Positions 44,521 to 53,825 of a stretch of DNA of 64,000 nucleotides are shown here, in pieces. The translations under genes were made by a program, and so were the position numbers. Position 1 is the stretch's first letter. The number at the start of each line of letters is the position of its first letter. The notes below the pieces were generated by a model that ran no database searches, was not told the origin of the DNA, and worked only from the letters and a program-made list of their open reading frames with translations. Source of the stretch: Halicephalobus mephisto (taxonomy: Eukaryota > Nematoda > Chromadorea > Rhabditida > Panagrolaimidae); the NCBI GenBank assembly GCA_009193035.1, contig SWDT01000185.1, forward strand, positions 62,001-126,000. The letters are read 5' to 3'.

Positions 44521-45114
44521 AACTCTTACCAAAGTGTTGCGCAATCTCCTTAAATTCCCGCCAATGCACAATTGTAATTTTCCGTTGGTCCTCGGGGTAT
44601 TTTCCTTCGGGACTGTTGGATCAGGATCCATCCTTAATAGGAAGCGGATCAACCAGGAGCGCTTGGTCCCGAACGGATTGCCTTAGCACCGACAAGAGGA
44701 CATACAGTTCCTTTTGGCGGGAAGTTGTTTGTTTATGTCGAGTTTGACATAGTGTTTTTTGTACTGTGCCTAAGGCATTTAGTTGGTAATCTTTTCTATA
44801 CTATTTTCCCTCCTCATTCAGACATGGGTCACTCGGCGTGACAGATACAACAAGGACTAAAGTTATGCAACCTTCCACTCAAATAGTGCCGATCCAACAA
44901 GATATTTGGAAGTAAGCAAAAAGGAAAAATATAAAAAGATACATCAAAAAATAATTAAATTTATTCTCCAAGGCGTGAGGGGAAAGAAACAAAGATGAAC
45001 CAGATATTTACCAAAACGAGAAGTGGAAATAATTGGTAAAGCTACCACAACATTGTTCTACTTCAAACGATCACAAGAAAACCACCAGATTACGAATACA
45101 AGAAGACAGAAAAT
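44521..45114. other. Unexplained complex stretch between esterase copies
   Basis: This is less AT-rich than most intergenic DNA here and contains ATTCCCGCCAATGCACAATT, GGATCAACCAGGAGCGCTTG and TGGGTCACTCGGCGTGACAG. No long ORF remains. It may be a decayed mobile element, but there is no positive identification. Confidence 0.35.
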
Positions 45115-45555
45115 GATTGTGATCGGAAGGCGATAACGTCACCGATCCAGAGAAACTGCTAACAATCTTAAAAAAATTTATCGATTATGTTGCTTTTGCA
45201 TTTTATAACTTGTTTATAATAATAGTTTAATTACCAATTTGAGATTTGTATTCGGAATAAAGCAACAGAGAAAACTTTTCGAACAGTATCAATCTATGAT
45301 AGATATTTTTAGTTTTAGAGGATATTGTTCTTCACTTTCTTGACGAATATCATTGATTTTATTAATATCTATGTATTTGATCGGAACGGCGATGACGTCA
45401 CTGATCCAAAAGAGACGTAACATCTTAAAAAAAAGTTTATAATCATTGTTGCTTTTGCATTTTATAACTTGTTTATAATAATAATTTAATTACCCAAATT
45501 TGAGATTTGTATTCGGAATAAAGCAACAGAGAAACATTTCGAACAGATTGGGAAA
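45115..45555. repeat. Two direct repeats (about 175 bp, period 258 bp), LTR-like, each with SL1-like segment
   Basis: Copies at about 45115-45300 and 45373-45555 share GATCGGAAGGCGATAACGTC-type starts, GTTGCTTTTGCATTTTATAA, an SL1-like stretch (45225-45243; 45485-45504) and TTTGTATTCGGAATAAAGCA plus ACAGAGAAA. An ATF/CREB-like TGACGTCA is at 45394 and the AATAAA is downstream, an order similar to U3-R of LTRs. No LTR termini or target duplications could be fixed. Confidence 0.5.
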
Positions 45556-45559
45556 AAGT

Positions 45560-46470
45560 GATAGAAATTTACTAGACACTGCGAGGAATACAGGAGGCTG
45601 AAGGATCGGCTCACTGAGATGACAATGAACTGGATCTTCGAGAGCTAAATGCCAAAGGAAAGCCGATTTTCTGTCTTTTTTTAAATTGGATATTGTAAAA
45701 GTTGCTAAACATTTTTAAAATTTCACAAAAGTGCATAATTGATAAATTCCGAATTTTTTTTTTCAGTTGGAAAATTTTTAAAAATAATCCAAAAATTACA
45801 TTCTTTGAAAAAGTAAAATTAAGAATTTTTTAATGAACAAATTAATTGCGAAAATTTTTTTTTGGTTTTAGATTTAACAGTTGTTTTTTTTCGTATTTTT
45901 TAACATTTAACATTTTTTGCAAAATCGACTTTTGTACTTTTATTCAGACTACAGATCACCTTTCACTTTTTTGGTCGTCATCTAGAGAAGCTCTTCGTTT
46001 GCCTACCTTTAAAGAAGTGTTTGATTAACAAAAATTCAAAAATGACAGATAAAACCGGTAGGCGAATTATCGAAACAGATAAAAAACATAATGCTGAATC
46101 TTGTAGACAAAATTTAGTCTCTGAAATTTTAGTCTCGCTGTTAGAATCTTTAGAATCTAGTGGTAGCTTCTAGAATCATGAAGGAATACCGTAGAAGCTT
46201 CCGGAGCTTTTCATAATCCAGCATTAGTCCTGAAACTTTCGAAAACTTTGCGGCAATTTTCTAAACTCATTAAAATTCAGTAAAATGTAAAATCTTTGAA
46301 AATTTTCCGAAAGCTTCTTCAACTTTCTAGAATCTTTTCGAAGTTTATCTTAATGATATTCAAGAACTACTAAGTCCATAGTTAAGAATGAATTAAACAG
46401 CATTCTTAACAAACTGCAGCTTTTTATTTCGTTGTTTTTTATATTTTTCTGCAAAGATACTTCTAGTGAT
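45560..46470. other. Intergenic stretch upstream of second tandem esterase
   Basis: Part of it (45840-46080) is a diverged relative of 38620-38935 upstream of the first tandem esterase, including TTTTATTCAGACTACAGATC versus TTTTATCCAGACTGACGGCC. The rest is AT-rich with no gene. Confidence 0.4.
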
Positions 46471-46580
46471 GGTTCTGAGACGAATAATGTCCGATATAAC
46501 TTTTAATTACTACGTTGATTGACTTTATAGTCGTGTTGATTAATTTCCAAAAATCAGAACCCTTTTAGAAACCAAGGACG

Positions 46581-48995
46581 ATGGAGATAGCTATGATCCA
46601 GTTCACTCTTTTTCTCTTGGCCTCTACAGTCTCTGCAGAAGACGTTCTCGTCAGGACCACATACGGAGAAGTCAACGGATTCACCTACGAGATGTCCAAC
46701 GGCCAAAACGCCAACATCTTCCTCGGAATACCGTACGCCAGTCCTCCTGTTGGGGACTTGAAACTGGAGGTGGGATTTCGATGTGTAAAAGCATTCCGAT
46801 GACCGTCTTCAGAAACCGATTCCGCCAGAAGCTTGGGAGGGGGTCCTGAAGGCGAAAAAGTTCCCCACCCAGTGTTCCCCTCACATGGGGGAAATCACGA
46901 AATGGACTGGCCCCCATCAGGAAGACTGTCTCTATCTAAATATCTTCGCTCCTCAACAACCTGTAAGTCCGATTTTATCATATCATTATTACAAGAAATA
47001 TTCCTGACATGGATTTCCAAATTTTTCTAGTTTGGATTAACAATTGTAAAATTTTATATTTTTATGTTTCTGTAAGATTTCCAAAACATCTAACATATCC
47101 TAAGAGAAATTTTAGAGTGATGATCCCGCCGGATACCCCGTAGTAATATGGATCCACGGAGGAGGGTTCTGCTTTGGAGGGAGTGCATCTTTCGGATATA
47201 AAGTGCTTTCCGACAATTTCGTGTCTAGAGGGATCATCGTTGTGACGATACAGTACAGACTCGGTCCGTTTGGGTTCTTCTCCACCGGAGACCACGTGGC
47301 CCCAGGGAATCTGGGTCTGTGGGACCAGAGACAAGCCCTCCTGTTCCTCCACCAAGTCCTGCCTGCATTCAACGGCAACAAGAGGAAAATCACGGTCTGG
47401 GGACACAGTGCCGGAGGCACCTCTGCTAGTCTGCTCTCCGGATCCCCCCACTCTAGAGGTAAAGTTGGTCCAAACGAAAAATACTGTAGTTGGGAACTTA
47501 GATCTCTTTGCTCAGACGTTCCAGATGAGCGGATCAACATATGTGGAGTGGGGCAACAGCAAACGGGTCATCGGGGTCTCGAGACAGCTGGCGAAGGACC
47601 TGGGATGCCCAGACACCGCTCACTCTAGAACTCTGAAGGAATGTGTGAAACACAAGTCCACCGAAGAAATCCACAAAGCCGCAGATAAACTTGTGAGTTC
47701 TTCAATAAGCTCAATTTTATGGTTTTAAAATATTCCGAAATCTTCTACAATTTAATAGTTTCTAAAACCTTTCAACATTCTATAAACTTACCTATAATCG
47801 TTTAGATTTCGATGTAAACTCCTAGAATCCTTAGAAGTCAAATAGAAGTTTCTAGAAACCTATAAGCTTTTAGAATATTTAAAAACTTAGTTATCATATT
47901 CTGAAAGTGTCGGATTTTATGATAGATACTATAATCGTTAATAATCAAATTTTTGATTACTAGTATAAGTTTTTAGGAATATTGAAAATTGAAAAATTCT
48001 AGAATTTTTCGGAAGAGTCGAGTTAAATTTGTGTCAAAATAATTCTCTAAAAAATAGTTTAAATCTTTATCATATCATGATTTGATTTGAGGGCCTTTCT
48101 CGAAACGATCTGAATTTCGGTTGGTATCATCCAGTTGCTGACGTTGAATGGTTCGGAAAGGACTACGAAGAGGAGCTTCGGGATTCTCCAAAGAAGCCCA
48201 CTCTCATTGGAGTTACTAGTGCTGAATCTCTTCTCTGTTGTAAGTCTTTTTTCATTTTTCTTCAAAAATTAACTATTTGTAGCTTTTTATATCCCTGAAT
48301 CCCTGGTAGCGATGTTCAGTATCCATATGGGAATTGAGAAAGAAAAACAAGCAGAATTTTCCAAGGAAAATTTGGAAGACTTCATCAGAAATAAAATCGC
48401 GACTTATTCCGCTTTTGGAAATGACGCCGAAGAAGCGTTCAAAGATTTGAAAGAATACTACGTCGATCGAGGCACTGTAGAGGAAAAAAAACACCCGAGG
48501 TTTTACTTCAACAGATATACGGATCTTCTGGGAGACATCCAGTTCACAATCCCATCGATTAGAGACGGGTTAGCCAAATCCCGACTTGATTGGCCTTGTT
48601 TCATTTATCTTTTTGACTGGGTAAATCCTCAATTGGCAGAGGACAACGGTTTCTACGACGGAGCTAACCACGGCCTCGAGTTGGCTTATTTGCATGGAAA
48701 AATGCCTTTTACGAAATTCAACTTCACTAAAAATGATTATGATGTGAAGAAAATTTTCGTTGAAGGAGTTGCAAATTTCTTCAAGTACGGTAACCCTTCC
48801 GGAGAAGATCAGAACTGGCCCCGAATGTCGAAGAATCATGACTTCCATTATCTTCATCTTTCGAAAAATTCCGGAATTGCTTGGGACTTTTTCCAGTCAA
48901 AACTCGATTTTTGGGAGAAATTCGATGAAAAACATGATTTTCATCTTGTTAGAGGAGAATTCAAATTTTCGAAGAAAGTAAAAGAGGAACTTTAA
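46581..48995 (+). CDS. Type-B carboxylesterase, ER-retained, 577 aa (six exons), tandem copy 2
   Basis: A tandem paralogue of the 41099 gene with the same exon layout: 46581-46769, 46813-46962, 47116-47458, 47502-47692, 48092-48239 and 48283-48995 (578 codons). The signal peptide, EDCLYLN, HGGG, GHSAGG, GVTSAES, NHGLELAY and terminal KEEL are all intact, so it should be active in the ER lumen. Identity to copy 1 is very high except at the start of exon 3 (FGGSASFGYK replaces FGATEPYGYK) and a short patch in exon 6 (LHGKMPF replaces LNGNMIF). The 43-nt introns are nearly identical between copies whereas introns 2 and 4 are not. About 100 bp directly upstream and about 110 bp downstream are also almost identical, so regulation is probably shared. 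Confidence 0.93.
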
Positions 48996-49006
48996 TAAAA
49001 TTTCCA

Positions 49007-49012
49007 AATAAA
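49007..49012 (+). terminator. Candidate poly(A) signal AATAAA
   Basis: Same position relative to the stop as in the tandem paralogue. Confidence 0.5.
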
Positions 49013-49379
49013 TCCGCCTCAAGTTAGATCAGCCAACTAAATCACTTGAAATTTCCCTGTTTGCCTCGGGAATTACATAATTATTTATTTACAAATCTCC
49101 CCGAAAATTCTCAAGAGTCTTCGTGAAAGATTACGTGATTTGACGAACATTTTTGACCATTTTTGTTTTTCGTGAAATTGGGAAGCTTATTTTCTGTCAG
49201 TTCTTTAGTTGAGAATTTTAGGATTTACTAAATAGTTTTAAAATTGTACACAAGTACTTAAATAACAAATTTTAAAATTCGTTTGTTTTATTTGAAAATT
49301 TAAAAAATTTTTTTTTAAAATTTGAATGTAAAATTTAAAATTTTTTATTATATAATTTGGAAATTAAAAACCACCAATA

Positions 49380-50090
49380 TTGGTTATATTTTAGTCCCAA
49401 CGAGAAAATTTCAGAGATTCGTGTCGAATAGCTTTCCGAAATTTTGCAACAAATATTTCTTTGTTTTATAATAAGACGATTTATAATTATGAATAAAAAT
49501 TTTTATAATTTTTGGTCCTGACTGGAAAGTTTTAGAAATTCTTGTCGAGAGTAATTTTTTAGATTTTAATATATATATTTATTTTTTATAATAATATAAT
49601 TTAAAACTTTTTATAATTATGAATAAAAATTTTTATAATTCTTGGTCCCGACTGGAAAGTTTTAGAAATTCTTGTCGAGAGTAATTTTTTAGATTTTAAT
49701 ATATATATTCATTTTTTATAATAATATAATTTAAAACTTTATAATTATGAATAAAAATTTTTATAATTTTCGGTCCCGATTGGAAAGTTTTAGAAATTCT
49801 TGTCGAGAGTAATTTTTAAAATTTTAATATATATATTTATTTTTTATAATAATATAATTTAAAACTTTTTATAATTATAAATAAAGTTTTATAATTTTTG
49901 GTCCTAACTGGAAAGTTGTAGAAATTCTTGTCGAGAGTAATTTTTAAAATTTTGCTATATATTTATTTTTTATAATAATATAATTTAAAACTTTTTATAA
50001 TTATAAATAAAGTTTTATAATTTTTGGTCCTAACTGGAAAGTTTTAGAAATTCTTGTCGAGAGTAATTTTTTAGATTTTGCTATATATTC
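49380..50090. repeat. Tandem repeat of family C type, unit about 118 bp, six copies
   Basis: Units contain TTTTTGGTCCTGACTGGAAA, TTAGAAATTCTTGTCGAGAG and TTATTTTTTATAATAATATA. The later copies are nearly identical, implying recent expansion of a family C unit. Confidence 0.8.
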
Positions 50091-50139
50091 GTTTTTTTTG
50101 CAATAGTATGATTTTGTCTTTTCTCGAAAACTGAAAACG

Positions 50140-50445
50140 GTCCCTGTCTAAATCCGTTGCTATTGCCAGTCTTTCCTCAGTTACCGCTTTGTTGTTCGGT
50201 CAGCAGGCACACGCGACCGTTCGGACTTGTCTCGCGCGGGTTGCAAATGAAGCGTTCTCCAGGTCCAACGGGAAGGTCCAACGGGAAGGTCCAACGAGCT
50301 TCCTGCCAGCTGTACTTCCCCAAGAGCTACTGACCGATGTGTACATACCTTTTTCGGAGGAAAACTCGAGAGCTGCTTCAAATTCGACTATCCCACAAGT
50401 CTACGTCGATGATCGCGCTTTTACGATTTGCTTAACTTGATGAAA
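50140..50445 (+). pseudogene. GC-rich island, possible gene fragment
   Basis: About 300 bp of strikingly GC-richer sequence lies in AT-rich repeats. It includes a triplicated GGTCCAACGGGAA motif (50264-50300) and an open + frame ending near 50440 (for example LPQELLTDVYIPFSEENS). A weak likeness to the flavoprotein domain of xanthine dehydrogenase-type enzymes is not enough to name it. No splice partners or clear start were found. Confidence 0.3.
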
Positions 50446-50574
50446 GAGATGAAAGCCAGTTCCGCTTCTTTGAAATAGTTCCTCCTACTGAATTTTGGAA
50501 TTTTTGTCATTCTTTATTTATGTAAAATAATCCGTTTCCAAAAAGGTCTTTATTTTAGTTACGATTTTTGGATA

Positions 50575-50965
50575 TTCATCGGTACTTTTATATACAAGCT
50601 TCGATTCTAGAAAATACTATACTTCATATAATCCTAATTCAGAAGGTCTTAAATTTATTTAAAAATTATATTTCTAAAAATTCACTTAGAGGTAATTTTG
50701 AAATAACATGGTATTCTGTGTTTTCATATATTACTCTCGACTCTAGAAATTTATAGAAGATATTGTACTTCATATAATCCTAATTCAGAAGGTCTTAAAT
50801 TTATTTAAAAATTATATTTCTAAAAATTCACTTAGAGGTAATTTTGAAATAACATGGTATTCTGTGTTTTCATGTATTACTCTCGACTCTAGAGGATTTC
50901 TAGAAGATACTGTACTTCATATAACCTTAATTCAGAAAGTCCCAAGTTTATTTAAAAATCATATT
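50575..50965. repeat. Tandem repeat, unit about 150 bp, three copies
   Basis: Copies share ACTTCATATAATCCTAATTC, AAATTCACTTAGAGGTAATT and TGGTATTCTGTGTTTTCAT. Confidence 0.8.
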
Positions 50966-50999
50966 TTTAAAAACTTCTAAAAATCTTTATAAAAAGATT

Positions 51000-51890
51000 A
51001 AAAATTTAAAGAAATTTTTTTCAATATTTTTTATAATATAATTATTTTTCAAAAATTAAATAAAGTTTAAATTTTGTAATTTCCACTTTTAATTTTAAAG
51101 TTTTATAAATTCTTTAAAAAAATTTCTTCAAATTTTAAATATTTATTTTTTATAATATAATAATTTTTAAAAATTAAATAAACTCTAAATTCTGTAGTTT
51201 CCAACTTTCATTTTGTATTTTTAAAATTTTATGAGAAAATTTTTAAAATTCTTCGAGAAAATTTTTTAATCTTTTGAGTAAAATTTTTTAATTTTGTTCG
51301 AATTATTTTTTGTAATTATACAATGATTCGTAACCGAGACAGATTCATTTTTTTTTTTTGAAAATTTTGGTTTTTCTCAATTTCTGATTTTTTATAAATT
51401 GTTTACTTTTCGACTTTCAATTTCGGAAAATTTTTTATGAATTTTTTATTTATAAAATATATTTTTGAACAACTATATCTATGACCTTTTTTCGGGTGAT
51501 GTGATCTGAATCCGGTAAATCCGTTGTTGAAACTTTTGTAATTTTCCGTTAATCGTTATTTCGGCACCTTTCTCATTTACTTGTCCGGAACGCCGAACAC
51601 AAAAGTTGCATTGAATCGAATTGTTTCCATGGAAACATTTTTAAATTTTCGAAAGTTGCTTTGACCATTGGTCACCTCAAATCCGGGGGAAAAAGTAGTA
51701 CTAAAAAGAGGGATTTATTCATTTTTATCAAAGAAGAAATCAAAGGTGTGGATCAATTTTCTCAAATGTCGCATTTCAATCTCGCTCATCTTTCAGATTG
51801 ACGAAACAGATCCGTCTGATTTGACGGGAAACAATATTGTTTTCTCTCATCCTATGTTTTGACATGAGCCACGTTTTACTTCAAAACTAT
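51000..51890. other. AT-rich region without supported gene
   Basis: Irregular A/T repeats occur at 51000-51460. 51480-51860 is more complex but only has a 64-codon ORF with no recognisable features. Confidence 0.45.
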
Positions 51891-51894
51891 TGAT

Positions 51895-52300
51895 AGGACA
51901 AGATTCTAGAGTAGATTTATAGTACTGTATCTGTCTGCAATAATTCTATAAAATTAAAAAATAATTTAAACCAAAAATCTGTTTAATTTTATTTTTAATA
52001 AAAAAATGTAAATTTACAGTACTGTATCTGTCTATAATAGTTTTATAAAATTAAAAAATAATTTAAATCAAAAAGGTGTTTAATTTTACTTTCAATAAAA
52101 AGTTGTAGATTTACAGTACTGTATCTGTCTATAATAATTTTATAAAATTAAAAAATAATTTAAATCAAAAATTTGTTTAATTTTATTTTTAATAAAAAAA
52201 TGTAGATTTATAGTACTGTATCTGTCTGCAATAATTTTATAAAATTAAAAAATAATTTAAATCATAAAACTATTTAATTTTATTTTTAATAAAAAAATGT
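51895..52300. repeat. Tandem repeat, unit about 100 bp, four copies
   Basis: Copies share TACAGTACTGTATCTGTCTG and ATAAAATTAAAAAATAATTT. The core TACAGTACTGTA is itself palindromic. Confidence 0.8.
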
Positions 52301-52713
52301 ATTTTCGGTCGAAAATTAATGAATTTTTTGTAATTTCGAAGATTTTGTGATGAAAATTGGTTTTAGATTTTTTAGGTTCTGACGCGAAATTAGATTATCT
52401 TTTAAAAATTAACAAATTCACTGTAATATTAGTAATTTCGTGATGGAAATTATTTTCGAATTTTTAGATTAATTTTAACAAAAATTTTTATTTGTATTTA
52501 AAAATCAGCGAATTTGTCTTGATTTTTAGGAACTTCATAATTGGAATTAATTTTATTTTGGATATACTTTCGAAACCGGTCATATTCGAAAGTATATCCT
52601 TTATTTTTTATGCTATTTTTATTTCGAAATTACATCTACGCTCAAAAATCAGCGAATTAATAATATTCGTCGAGAATTTCGCGACATAAGTTGAGTTGAT
52701 ATTTTGGAACATC

Positions 52714-53101
52714 TACGCAAAAAAATTTAACTTTTAATTCAATAATAAATAAAAATTTTCATTATTGTAATTTCCGTCACAAAAATCGAATATTTATAAA
52801 AATGTAACGATTGTGTCACATTTCACAATTATTATGAATTCGAAAGTTATGTTTTTTATGAATTTAATGTGACTATATATTGAATATAATATATCTGGTA
52901 CATCAGAGCCATTTTGGTGTATAGATGTATCTTATACAATCCATCAATATTAACACAAAAAATTTAACTTTTAATTGAATAATAAATAAAAATTTTCATT
53001 ATTGTAATTTCTGTCACAAAAAATCGAATATTTATAAAAATGTAACGATTGTGTCACATTTCGAAATTATTATGAATCCGAAAGTTATGTTTTTTCGTGT
53101 A
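52714..53101. mobile_element. Family A palindromic MITE, two copies flanking a family B fragment
   Basis: Copies at 52714-52860 and 52953-53101 share TGTAACGATTGTGTCACATTTC, the internal signature of the family, in a subfamily with ATTTTCATTATTGTAATTTC. The 90 bp between them (52861-52952) is a fragment of family B (TGAATATAATATATCTGGTA). Confidence 0.65.
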
Positions 53102-53652
53102 TTAAAATAAATATTAACATGATTCGCGTTTTTGTCTAAGATTTGATTGATGAATCACTATTCTACAATAGATTTAATTCATATTAAACACATCTTTGAA
53201 AACGATAAAGAACATGAATAATCTAAACCAAATATTCTAAATTAAACTTTTTACATTATTTTTAGTACGAAATTTCACTTGGATTTAAAACAAACCAAAT
53301 TCGTCATGTTCTTCAAAAATTTCGCGACGAGAATTAATTGTACATTTCACGATATGTCTTTCAATTTGATCAATTCAATAATGATATTCAGTCAGAACAA
53401 TGAAAGTTGTTTATTTGTTTTTGGCAATCTGATCGGTGACTGGCAATAACGGTGACCCTTGTCCTGTTTACCTCTACCGACAACAGTGGATTTGCAACTT
53501 CTGTCAACAGCCAAAAATTCTCCAAATAACATTCCGTTTATCTAATTATTATTTGTAGAGTTTTTTATTTTATAAGAGTTAATTCAGCTTCTATCCGAAC
53601 CACTTCAGTTCTGATCCCTCTTGAGAACCACTTTCAGCCGTCTTTACCCAGT

Positions 53653-53660
53653 TATAAAAG
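53653..53660 (+). promoter_or_regulatory. Candidate TATA box upstream of BRICHOS-like gene
   Basis: TATAAAAG followed by GTCTC lies 173 bp upstream of the ATG in a locally less AT-rich context. Plausible core promoter element; not tested against background TATA frequency. Confidence 0.35.
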
Positions 53661-53825
53661 GTCTCATTGGAGCCTTAATTTTTTGTTTTTTTTATTTTCA
53701 AAGTTATTCAACTTGACCGAACGCGATTTTTTCAAGGTCATTCATAAAATTCAATTTTTAGGATAAAGTTAATTGAAAAAACTTCTCCAGAAGGGAAGAC
53801 TTCAGAATCTAGCCAGCAGAGGCGG

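Noticed and set aside
45485..45504. Spliced-leader RNA gene
   Set aside because: The SL1-like segment is not followed by a GTAAAC-type donor or an Sm-site-bearing SL RNA body.
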